A DNA stretch of 9,354 bases, taken from the NCBI GenBank assembly GCA_003519585.1, contig DOWL01000251.1:33677-43030 (forward strand), read 5' to 3'. Position numbers and translations under genes: made by a program. The stretch's first letter is position 1. Every line of letters starts with the position of its first letter. The notes under the pieces are model-generated. The model was not told the DNA's origin, ran no database searches, and was given only the letters and a program-made list of their open reading frames with translations. Below, piece after piece: positions 1 to 5,561 of the stretch. Source of the DNA: Nocardioides sp. GTDB lineage: Bacteria; Actinomycetota; Actinomycetes; Propionibacteriales; Nocardioidaceae.

Positions 1-24
1 GGGCTCGGGCTCGGGCTCCGGCTC
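1..24. repeat. Hexanucleotide tandem repeat in the E2 linker
   Basis: Three GGGCTC units (1-18) and one CGGCTC variant (19-24) run off the left edge of the window. The array lies inside the E2 gene and, read on the minus strand, encodes alternating Glu-Pro dipeptides at residues 101-108 of the linker. E2 linkers are normally rich in Ala, Pro and charged residues, so the protein sequence is not surprising. The exact hexamer array could vary in copy number between strains. Its full length cannot be seen here. Confidence 0.7.
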
Positions 25-324
25 CGGCGCCGATTCGTCTGTGCTTTCACTGTCTTCCTCGGGCTCGGCCGGCGCAGACGAATCGTCGGCGTCGCCGATG
101 ACCGCGAGTACGGCGCCCACCTCGACGGTGTCGTCCTCGTTGGCTTTGATCTCGAGAAGCGTCCCGGCGACGGGGGAGGGGATCTCGGTGTCGACCTTGT
201 CGGTGGAGACCTCGAGCAGCGGCTCGTCGACGGCGACCTGGTCACCGACCTGCTTGAGCCAGCGCGTGACGGTGCCCTCCGTGACGGACTCGCCCAGCGC
301 CGGGAGGTTGACTTCGGTGGCCAT
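1..324 (-). CDS. sucB: Dihydrolipoamide acyltransferase (E2), N-terminal lipoyl domain, partial
   Basis: This is the first 108 codons of the E2 core enzyme of a 2-oxo acid dehydrogenase complex. E2 transfers the acyl group from the E1 product to CoA through a swinging lipoyl-lysine. Residues 3-78 form a lipoyl domain with the signature STDKVDTE; Lys43 is the predicted lipoylation site. An acidic linker rich in Glu, Asp, Ser, Ala and Pro follows from about residue 79 and becomes pure Glu-Pro at the window edge. The peripheral-subunit-binding and catalytic domains lie outside the window. The ATG is preceded by AAGGAG (329-334) and begins 29 nt after the lpdA stop, so E3 and E2 are probably co-transcribed. 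SucB (succinyltransferase) is the usual actinobacterial name. M. tuberculosis calls the comparable gene dlaT, the E2 of pyruvate dehydrogenase; the visible part cannot decide between the two. Confidence 0.93.
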   Translation of the reverse strand, partial: MATEVNLPALGESVTEGTVTRWLKQVGDQVAVDEPLLEVSTDKVDTEIPSPVAGTLLEIKANEDDTVEVGAVLAVIGDADDSSAPAEPEEDSESTDESAPEPEPEPEP

Positions 325-328
325 GGAG

Positions 329-334
329 CTCCTT
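329..334 (-). promoter_or_regulatory. Shine-Dalgarno site of the E2 gene
   Basis: AAGGAG on the minus strand lies four bases before the ATG at 324. It is one of only two clean Shine-Dalgarno matches at full genes in the window, the other being at the LacI gene. It fixes the E2 start and fits an internal gene of an operon behind lpdA. Confidence 0.75.
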
Positions 335-353
335 AGCTCGTGGTTCGTGGGGT

Positions 354-1727
354 TCAGGAGTGGGCGTGCAGAGGTTTGCCGGCCAGGGCCAGATGGGCCT
401 CGCCGAGGGCTTCGTTCTGGGTCGGGTGTGCGTGGACGAGCGGAGCCACGTCGTCTGGGTACCCCTCCCAGTTGTAGATCAGCTGCGCTTCGCCGATCAG
501 TTCGCCGACGCGGTCGCCCACCAGGTGGATCCCCACCACCGGACCGTCCTTGCGGCGGACCAGCTTGACGAAGCCCTGGGTCTTGAGGATCTGGCTCTTG
601 CCGTTGCCCCCGAGGTCGTAGATCAGCGCCTCGACCTGATCGGCGCCGAATCGCTCACCCGCCTGGGTCTCGGTCAGTCCGACCGAGGCGACCTCCGGGT
701 GGGAGTAGGTGACCTTGGGGATCCCGGTCTCGTCGATGGGCGTAGGAGAGAGGCCGGCGATCTCCTCGGCCACGAAGATGCCCTGCTGGAAGCCGCGGTG
801 CGCGAGCTGCAGCCCGGGGACGATGTCGCCGACCGCCCAGACGTTGTCGAGGTTGGTGCGGCAGCGCTCGTCGGCGAGGACGAACCCGCGGTCCATCGCC
901 ACCCCTTGCTCGTCGTACCCGAGCCCCTCGGTGGCCGGGCCGCGGCCTACGGCGACCAGCAGCAGCTCGGCCTCGAGCAGCTCGCCACCCTCGACGGTGA
1001 CCGCGACGCCGTCGTCGGTCGTCTTCACGCTCTGGAACGGCGTGCCGGTCTTGAAGACGATGCCGCGCTTGCGGAAGGCCCGCTCGAGCGCCTTCGAGGA
1101 CGCCTCGTCCTCGAGCGGCACCAGCCGGGGCAGCGCCTCGACGATGGTCACCTCGGCGCCGAAGCTGCGCCAGACGCTGGCGAACTCGCAGCCGATGACA
1201 CCACCGCCGAGCACGATCACCGACGCCGGGACTCGGTCGAGCCGGAGCGCTTCCTCCGAGGTGATCACCTGGCGGCCGTCGATGTCGAGGCCGGGCAGGG
1301 AGCGCGGGTAGGAGCCGCTGGCGAGCACGACGTGCTCGGCGGAGTAAGCGGTCTCACCGACCGTGACCTCGCGGGGCCCGGTGAGCCGGCCGGCACCCTC
1401 GATGACGGTGATGCCCCGGCCCTTGATAAGGCCGGTCAGCCCTTTGAAGAGCCGCTGGACCACGCCGTCCTGGTAGGCCGTGACCGCGGGCATGTCGATG
1501 CCCTCGAAGCTCGCCCGGACGCCGAACTGCGCCGATTCGCGCGCGCTGTCCGCGACCTCGGCGGCGTGCAGGAGCGCCTTGGTCGGGATGCAGCCGATGT
1601 GGAGACAGGTGCCGCCGAGATTTCCCTTCTCGACCAGACCTACGCGGAGTCCGAGCTGGGCGGCTCGCAGGGCGCACGAGTATCCACCCGACCCGGCTCC
1701 GAGGATGAGGACGTCGAAGTCGGACAC
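354..1727 (-). CDS. lpdA: Dihydrolipoamide dehydrogenase (E3)
   Basis: This FAD-dependent disulfide oxidoreductase (457 aa) reoxidises dihydrolipoyl groups of E2 proteins and of the glycine cleavage H protein, passing electrons to NAD+. Visible motifs in order are the FAD-binding GAGSGG (residues 10-15), the redox-active disulfide Cys41/Cys46 within [16 protein letters not shown], the NAD-binding GGGVIG (174-179), a second FAD contact in the AVGDI segment, and the C-terminal catalytic pair His434/Glu439 in HPTQNE of the dimer interface. Length and spacing match the family. The GTG at 1727 is chosen because the FAD fold begins at once ([15 protein letters not shown]). The frame stays open 36 codons further upstream to an ATG at 1835, but that segment is arginine- and proline-rich, unlike the family, and would overlap the divergent gene at 1798. 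The gene is followed directly by E2. An AAAGAT hexamer six bases before the GTG could be a weak -10 for a leaderless mRNA. Confidence 0.97.
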   Translation of the reverse strand: MSDFDVLILGAGSGGYSCALRAAQLGLRVGLVEKGNLGGTCLHIGCIPTKALLHAAEVADSARESAQFGVRASFEGIDMPAVTAYQDGVVQRLFKGLTGLIKGRGITVIEGAGRLTGPREVTVGETAYSAEHVVLASGSYPRSLPGLDIDGRQVITSEEALRLDRVPASVIVLGGGVIGCEFASVWRSFGAEVTIVEALPRLVPLEDEASSKALERAFRKRGIVFKTGTPFQSVKTTDDGVAVTVEGGELLEAELLLVAVGRGPATEGLGYDEQGVAMDRGFVLADERCRTNLDNVWAVGDIVPGLQLAHRGFQQGIFVAEEIAGLSPTPIDETGIPKVTYSHPEVASVGLTETQAGERFGADQVEALIYDLGGNGKSQILKTQGFVKLVRRKDGPVVGIHLVGDRVGELIGEAQLIYNWEGYPDDVAPLVHAHPTQNEALGEAHLALAGKPLHAHS

Positions 1728-1797
1728 AACGCCATCTTTGCACCTGTCTGGCGAGTGTCCACACCGGCCTGAGGGGCGGCGAGGCACACTGGTCCCC

Positions 1798-2160
1798 ATG
1801 TCATGGCTCGACCGGTTCAGAGGCGGTGGCCGCACGCGGACGAAGGCTCCTGCGAAGGACGCCTACCGCACCGGATCCACGCGGGTGCGTGCATCCGACT
1901 CCGTCGACACCGACCATCTCAATGAGTTCGTCCAGACCCGCAAGGGCGTCGAGGGGTTCGTCGAGCCCCGCACCGCGGTCAGCGACGTGACGCTCCTGCT
2001 GGTCGCCCACGACGGCGAGTGGACCAGGCGCCGGGTGCCCTCCGTCGAGTGGGCACACACCTTCTGCAACAAGTTCCAGGTGCCGTCCTACGACGCCGCC
2101 GTGGTCGGCATCCCCCAGCGGATGCGCGACTACAACCGCCGCAAGAAGCTAGAGGGTTAG
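1798..2160 (+). CDS. Conserved-looking 120-aa protein of unknown function
   Basis: This small soluble protein diverges from lpdA and converges on pepA. The first 33 residues are basic and low in complexity (Arg, Gly, Thr, Lys). The core follows with FVEPRTAVSDVTLLLVAHDG (54-73), then EWTRRRV, and the C-terminus ends in a basic PQRMRDYNRRKKLEG. Codon use with GC-rich third positions supports real coding. There is no signal peptide, membrane helix or catalytic motif that I can name. The core has the feel of an actinobacterial orphan family that I remember without a function. A basic tail with a mixed alpha/beta core could fit nucleic-acid binding, but nothing shows it. The ATG at 1798 is chosen because the downstream protein looks like a normal start (MSWLDRF) and the frame upstream is antisense to lpdA. 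There is no good Shine-Dalgarno; CACACT seven bases before the ATG is a weak -10 candidate. Confidence 0.8.
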   Translation: MSWLDRFRGGGRTRTKAPAKDAYRTGSTRVRASDSVDTDHLNEFVQTRKGVEGFVEPRTAVSDVTLLLVAHDGEWTRRRVPSVEWAHTFCNKFQVPSYDAAVVGIPQRMRDYNRRKKLEG

Positions 2161-2362
2161 GGGCGCCAGCGCATCCCGCGTCCGGGCGGTCTCCTCAATT
2201 CTGGAGGGAGCGCAGCGACCCGGTCTTTCGCGGCGGAGCCGCGCGCCCGGCGATCGGCCCCGATGGGCACGGCGACCGCGCCGAAGCGAGTGCCAGCGAG
2301 CCAGGCGCCTGCGAGCGGAGCGAGCGTCGCCGTGGCCTCGGGGCCGAAATTCGCCGGGGTAT
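2161..2362. repeat. Convergent intergenic spacer with hairpins and GAGCG/GCGAG repeats
   Basis: The 202 bp between the stops of the 120-aa gene and pepA are non-coding on both strands. They contain a 6-bp stem with 3-nt loop (CGCGGC at 2229-2234, GCCGCG at 2238-2243), a 10-bp perfect palindrome CAGGCGCCTG at 2302-2311, and several copies of short purine-rich words: GGAGCGCAGCGACC (2207-2220), GAAGCGAGTGCCAGCGAGCC (2283-2302) and GCGAGCGGAGCGAGCG (2311-2326). Convergent spacers often act as two-way terminators, and the hairpins fit that, although no T-rich tail follows them. The repeated words also resemble dispersed intergenic repeats of high-GC actinobacteria. Which it is cannot be told from one copy. 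Confidence 0.45.
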
Positions 2363-3880
2363 TCAGCACAGGGACTTCGCGTAGTCGACCAGGGTGGCGA
2401 CGGCGAAGCCGGTGCCGCCGGAGGTGACGTGACCGTAGGGTCCGCCGGAGTTGTACGACGGGCCGGCGATGTCGAGGTGCGCCCAGGGGAGGCCGCCGGT
2501 GAACTCGCGCAGGAACGCCGCGGCGAACAGGCCGCCGCCCCAGCGCACCCAGTCGTGCTGGGCGAGATCGGCGATGCGGCTGCTGTGGATCCGTTCGTTC
2601 ATCGCCTCGGGAATCGGCATCGGCCACTGCTCCTCGCCAGCCGACTGAGCGGCAGCGAGTACGGCGTCGACGATGTCGGGTGAGCCCATGACGCCGGCGA
2701 CCTTGTCACCGAGGGCGACCACCATGTGCCCGGTCAGCGTGGCCACGTCGAGGATCACGTCGGGCTTGCGCTCGGTGGCCATCACCAGCGCGTCGCCGAG
2801 CACCAGTCGCCCCTCGGCGTCGGTGTTGGAGATCTCGACCGTCGTGCCGCCGTACATCGTCAGCACGTCGCCGGGCCGCATCGCCGAGCCGGAGACCATG
2901 TTCTCGGCCATGGGTGCGAACGTGGTCACCTTGAGCGGCAGCCCGAGCCGGGCGATCGCGAACGTCGCCTGGACGACGGCGGCGGCGCCGGCCATGTCGG
3001 ACTTCATGTCACTCATCGAGGAGCCCGGCTTGATGGTGAGCCCGCCGGAGTCGAAGGTGATGCCCTTGCCGACCAGGGCGAGGTGCACCTGGGCGCCGCG
3101 CGGCGCGTAGGACAGCTCCACCAACCGCGGCGGGGCCGCCGACCCGCCGCCCACGCCGAGGATGCCCCCACACCCGAGCTCGGCGAGCTCCTTCTCGTCG
3201 CGCACCTTGATCGACACCTTCGGCCCGCGTCCCTTGGTGAGCTCCTTGACGGCGCCCTGGACCGTCTCGGCGAAGGTCGGCGGGGTGAAGTCTCCCGGGG
3301 GCGTGTTGACCCAGTCGCGGGTCGACGCGACCGCCTGGGCCAGGACCTGCGCGTCCGTGAAGGCTTGGGTGAACTCCTTCTTCCGCGCCGAGGGGCTGAT
3401 CACGACGACCTCGCCCGGCTGACCCTTCGCCGACTCGTCGTCGGACCTCTTCTTGTACGTCGTGAACGCGTACCCGCCCAGCAGGAAGCCCTCGATGACC
3501 GCGCGGACCAGTTCGGGCGAATCGGCGGGGAGCGCGATCGCGACCGATGCGGCGTTGGTCACCCCGCGCGCGGCGGCGCCGGCGGCGCGGCGTACCACCG
3601 CCGGGGTGGGGGACTCGCCCTTGGCCAGTTTGCCCAGGCCCACGACCACGAGCACGGCGGAGGACAGCTGCTTGCCGGTGGGGATCTTCACCACCTCACC
3701 GACCTTCCCGGTCACGCCGAGCGAGGCGAGCAGCGGCCGGAACGAGCGGCCGTACGCCGAGGCGACCTCCTCGCCGCCCGGTGCGACGAGCAGTCCGTTG
3801 CCGGACTGCACCAACCCGACCACCACCGCGTCGCAGCGGGTCTTCGCGGGGTTGGCGTGGCGCAGCGTGTAGGTACTCAC
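2363..3880 (-). CDS. pepA: Leucyl aminopeptidase (family M17, PepA/PepB)
   Basis: This is a cytosolic two-metal aminopeptidase that removes N-terminal residues, leucine preferred, during peptide turnover; the family works as a hexamer. The protein is 505 aa, the usual length. The first 170 or so residues form the less conserved N-terminal domain. The catalytic domain carries the expected metal ligands Lys272, Asp277, Asp295, Asp354 and Glu356, with the signature NTDAEGRL at 352-359 and catalytic Arg358. Spacing between these residues equals that of Escherichia coli PepA (282, 287, 305, 364, 366, 368). The GTG at 3880 is preferred over the ATG at 3949 because MSTYTLRHANPAKT begins a normal M17 N-terminus, and the longer form would run into gcvT. 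TATCCT lies exactly six bases before the GTG with no Shine-Dalgarno, so the mRNA is probably leaderless. Some PepA proteins also bind DNA; nothing here shows that. Confidence 0.96.
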   Translation of the reverse strand: MSTYTLRHANPAKTRCDAVVVGLVQSGNGLLVAPGGEEVASAYGRSFRPLLASLGVTGKVGEVVKIPTGKQLSSAVLVVVGLGKLAKGESPTPAVVRRAAGAAARGVTNAASVAIALPADSPELVRAVIEGFLLGGYAFTTYKKRSDDESAKGQPGEVVVISPSARKKEFTQAFTDAQVLAQAVASTRDWVNTPPGDFTPPTFAETVQGAVKELTKGRGPKVSIKVRDEKELAELGCGGILGVGGGSAAPPRLVELSYAPRGAQVHLALVGKGITFDSGGLTIKPGSSMSDMKSDMAGAAAVVQATFAIARLGLPLKVTTFAPMAENMVSGSAMRPGDVLTMYGGTTVEISNTDAEGRLVLGDALVMATERKPDVILDVATLTGHMVVALGDKVAGVMGSPDIVDAVLAAAQSAGEEQWPMPIPEAMNERIHSSRIADLAQHDWVRWGGGLFAAAFLREFTGGLPWAHLDIAGPSYNSGGPYGHVTSGGTGFAVATLVDYAKSLC

Positions 3881-3912
3881 CGACGCAGGATAGTCACGAT
3901 AGGTTCCGGAGC
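3881..3912. promoter_or_regulatory. Compact divergent promoter region, pepA and gcvT
   Basis: Only 32 bp separate the two start codons. On the minus strand TATCCT (3887-3892) stands six bases before the pepA GTG. On the plus strand TAGGTT (3900-3905) stands seven bases before the gcvT ATG. Both fit the TANNNT -10 element of actinobacterial housekeeping promoters at the spacing expected when transcription starts on the start codon. No convincing Shine-Dalgarno serves either gene: the GGAG at 3908-3911 sits one base from the ATG, too close to work normally. No clear -35 hexamers are seen. The -35 position of each promoter would fall near or inside the other gene's start. Confidence 0.5.
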
Positions 3913-5055
3913 ATGGACGGCACAGAGCCCGGGTCGACTGCCTCCCCACTCACCTCGCCGCTGCACGAGAGGCACGAGGCCCTGGGCGCGAAGTTCGCCG
4001 ACTTCGGCGGCTGGTCGATGCCGCTGGAGTACCCCTCCGGCGTGGTGAAGGAGCACACGGCCGTCCGCGAGGCGGTCGGCATCTTCGACGTCAGCCATCT
4101 CGGCAAGATCACCATCGTCGGACCGGGGGCGGCGGACTACGTCAATGCGACGCTGACCAACGACCTCGGCCGGATCGAGCACGGCAAGGCGCAATACACG
4201 CTGTGCTGCGATGACGCCACGGGCGGGATCGTTGATGACTTGATCGCCTACCTGCACACCGACGACCGGGTCCTGCTGGTGCCCAACGCTGCCAACACCG
4301 CCGAGGTGGCCCGCCGACTGGCCGCGACCGCGCCCGAAGGGGTGACGGTCAAGGACCGGCATCGTGACTACGTCGTGCTGGCGATCCAGGGCACGAAGTC
4401 CGACGAGGTGCTGGAGAAGGTCGGCCTGCCGGCCGGCCACGACTACATGTCGTTCGTCGAGGCGCCGGTGCCGAACGCGGAGGGCACAGATCAAGGCGTC
4501 GTGGTCTGCCGCACCGGCTACACCGGCGAGCGCGGCTACGAGCTGATCGCCGCCAACGAGGTCGCCGTACCCCTCTGGGATGCGCTGATGGAGGCCGGCG
4601 CCGAGTTCGGGATGCTCCCGTGCGGCTTGGGCGCCCGCGACACGCTCCGCACCGAGATGGGCTACCCGCTGCACGGTCAAGACATCTCGCCGTCGGTCAC
4701 GCCCAACGAGGGTCGCCTCGGTTGGGCCGTCGGCTGGCAGAAGCCCGCTTTCTGGGGCCGCGAGGTCCTCGTCCGCGAGAAGGAGGAGGGCCCTAAGCGG
4801 ATCCTCCGGGGCATCGTCTCCACCGGCCGGGCCATCCCGCGGCCGGGGATGCGCGTGACGTTGACGCCCGACGTCGGGCTCGGCGAGGTGACCTCGGGGA
4901 CCTTCTCGCCCACGCTCAAGAAGGGGGTCGGGCTCGCCCTGATCTCGACGGTCGCCGCACCCGACGCCGAAGTCGGCGTCGATGTCCGCGGTCGCCGCGA
5001 GATCTTCCAGCTCACCCCGCCGCCGTTCGTCCAGCCCTCGGTCCGCGAGTCGTGA
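3913..5055 (+). CDS. gcvT: Glycine cleavage system T protein (aminomethyltransferase)
   Basis: GcvT transfers the methylene carbon of the aminomethyl-lipoyl H protein to tetrahydrofolate, releasing ammonia and giving 5,10-methylene-THF. The 380-aa protein shows the family from end to end: SPLHERHEALGAKFADFGGW (15-34), FDVSHLGK, GIVDDLIAYL (105-114) whose Asp108 matches the conserved catalytic Asp101 of the E. coli protein, YTGERGYE (203-210), GLGARDTLR (238-246), and a C-terminal barrel domain ending near the stop. The ATG gives a 14-residue preface before the conserved part, with no better in-frame start nearby. No gcvH or gcvP lies in the window, so the other subunits are elsewhere, while lpdA (the L protein) is only two genes away. 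The methylene-THF it makes is also the carbon donor for ThyA at the right end of the window, though the genes are not in one operon. Confidence 0.96.
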   Translation: MDGTEPGSTASPLTSPLHERHEALGAKFADFGGWSMPLEYPSGVVKEHTAVREAVGIFDVSHLGKITIVGPGAADYVNATLTNDLGRIEHGKAQYTLCCDDATGGIVDDLIAYLHTDDRVLLVPNAANTAEVARRLAATAPEGVTVKDRHRDYVVLAIQGTKSDEVLEKVGLPAGHDYMSFVEAPVPNAEGTDQGVVVCRTGYTGERGYELIAANEVAVPLWDALMEAGAEFGMLPCGLGARDTLRTEMGYPLHGQDISPSVTPNEGRLGWAVGWQKPAFWGREVLVREKEEGPKRILRGIVSTGRAIPRPGMRVTLTPDVGLGEVTSGTFSPTLKKGVGLALISTVAAPDAEVGVDVRGRREIFQLTPPPFVQPSVRES

Positions 5056-5309
5056 ATCTCCCGGAGCAGCCACCCACCTTCCGCCCGCCCACGGCGGCGG
5101 AGCGGCCCTGGGTGTGGCGGCTCGAGGACGCATCGGGCGCGACGGTCGACGTACCCAGCGACTTCGCCGACCGCCGCTTCTCCTCCCAGGCCGACGCCGA
5201 GTCGTGGGTCGGAGAGATCTGGTCGGAGCTCGCCGGGCTGGGCGTGGATGCCGTCACGCTGATGGAGGCCGACCGGGTGGTCTACGGCCCGATGTCGCTG
5301 CACGCCTGA
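5052..5309 (+). CDS. 85-aa protein of unknown function, coupled to gcvT
   Basis: The GTG start overlaps the gcvT stop as GTGA, so the ribosome finishing gcvT can begin this gene directly. The protein is acidic, soluble and small, with a Pro-rich start (MNLPEQPPTFRPPTAAERPW), a VWRLEDASG segment, a helix-like ADAESWVGEIWSELAGLGV and an ending VVYGPMSLHA. The DAESW...EIW...GV...VTL...VYGPMSL pattern recalls a small conserved actinobacterial family with no assigned function. I see no catalytic motif, metal site, signal peptide or membrane segment. Its tight coupling to gcvT suggests a role with one-carbon or glycine metabolism or simple co-expression; that is inference from position only. Confidence 0.82.
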   Translation: MNLPEQPPTFRPPTAAERPWVWRLEDASGATVDVPSDFADRRFSSQADAESWVGEIWSELAGLGVDAVTLMEADRVVYGPMSLHA

Positions 5310-5360
5310 CCTGGTTTGCGGATCGCCCTGCACGAGCCTCGGCTGAGCGCGCAGTCTTCG

Positions 5361-5388
5361 TTGCGCTTGCGCCCGTGGCCGGTATGGT
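5361..5388 (+). promoter_or_regulatory. Putative housekeeping promoter of the candidate small RNA
   Basis: TTGCGC (5361-5366) and TATGGT (5383-5388) are separated by 16 bases, giving four of six matches to the TTGACA -35 and a fit to the TANNNT -10. A start about seven bases downstream would fall at 5394-5396, exactly where a strong stem-loop begins. A second TTGCGC at 5367-5372 is too close to use with the same -10. It is a good-looking sigma-70-type promoter, but short motifs like this arise by chance. Confidence 0.4.
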
Positions 5389-5395
5389 CTGCGAT

Positions 5396-5421
5396 GCGCC
5401 ACTGACACGTATCAGTGGCGC
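5396..5421. repeat. Perfect 10-bp inverted repeat (stem-loop or operator dyad)
   Basis: GCGCCACTGA (5396-5405) and TCAGTGGCGC (5412-5421) are exact reverse complements around CACGTA. Twenty-four of the 26 positions obey the dyad, and its centre is a CpG. As RNA it makes a strong hairpin. Followed by a non-T-rich GTGTGTGCT, it could be a tail-less terminator for the gcvT operon 86 bp upstream. As DNA, a dyad centred on CpG is also the layout of LacI-family operators, and a LacI-type gene ends 141 bp away. The position right at the predicted start of the small RNA favours RNA structure. Confidence 0.7.
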
Positions 5422-5514
5422 GTGTGTGCTGCCGCCGAGGGCGACCACGAAGGTCGCCGCAGCGAAGCAGTGACCACACCCGCACAACCCTGAGCTCCCT
5501 GCGGTCGAGGAAGG

Positions 5515-5551
5515 CCCGCCCAGCATCGCGCTGGGCGGGTCTTCTGCTTCT
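5515..5551 (+). terminator. Intrinsic terminator, probably two-way
   Basis: CCCGCCCAGC (5515-5524) and GCTGGGCGGG (5530-5539) form a perfect 10-bp GC stem with loop ATCGC, followed by the T-rich TCTTCTGCTTCT (5540-5551). It ends plus-strand transcripts from the gcvT unit or the small RNA. Read the other way, it lies 23 bp beyond the LacI stop and is followed by CCTTCCT, a weaker tail, so it may also stop the repressor transcript. Confidence 0.88.
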
Positions 5552-5561
5552 GCGGCGCGGC

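Larger units (their letters stand above)
5395..5551 (+). ncRNA. Candidate structured small RNA, about 155 nt
   Basis: Four features line up on the plus strand in a region where no convincing protein is encoded. They are a promoter-like element just upstream, a 5' stem-loop (5396-5405 with 5412-5421, perfect 10 bp), a central hairpin GGCGACC/GGTCGCC (5440-5446 with 5452-5458, loop ACGAA), and a 3' intrinsic terminator. The central hairpin may be enclosed by pairing of GTGTG (5422-5426) with CACAC (5475-5479), with help from CTGC/GCAG. A further CCGCA/TGCGG pair (5480-5484 with 5500-5504) encloses a GAGCTC palindrome. I do not recognise 6S, 6C, SRP, tmRNA or RNase P RNA in it. It might instead be only the 3' untranslated end of the gcvT operon. 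A GTG-started frame from 5415 (MARVCCRR...) has no local stop and does not look coding. Confidence 0.42.

Noticed and set aside
32..84. Inverted repeat GATTCGTCTG (32-41) with CAGACGAATC (75-84)
   Set aside because: It lies in coding sequence for repeated Asp-Glu-Ser linker words. A 10-bp pair at 33-nt spacing is expected by chance and has no terminator or operator context.
360..1772. Long plus-strand open frame of 470 codons over lpdA
   Set aside because: It is fully antisense to lpdA, which carries every family motif. Such mirror frames are usual in high-GC coding DNA, and its protein is low-complexity with no motifs.
1728..1835. Longer N-terminus for lpdA starting at 1835
   Set aside because: It would add 36 arginine- and proline-rich residues not seen in this family and would overlap the divergent gene start at 1798.
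2726..4048. Plus-strand open frame of 440 codons over pepA and into gcvT
   Set aside because: Antisense to the M17 peptidase and rich in Arg, Gly, His and Asp as expected of a shadow; it also runs over the gcvT start in the wrong frame.
5394..5405. Three-codon frame ATG-CGC-CAC-TGA, possibly a leader peptide
   Set aside because: It lacks a Shine-Dalgarno, lies inside the hairpin arm and has no downstream gene on the same strand to regulate.
5415..5463. Frame starting MARVCCRR, like a cysteine-rich attenuator leader peptide
   Set aside because: The frame does not stop after the Cys codons and no sulfur-metabolism gene follows on the plus strand.
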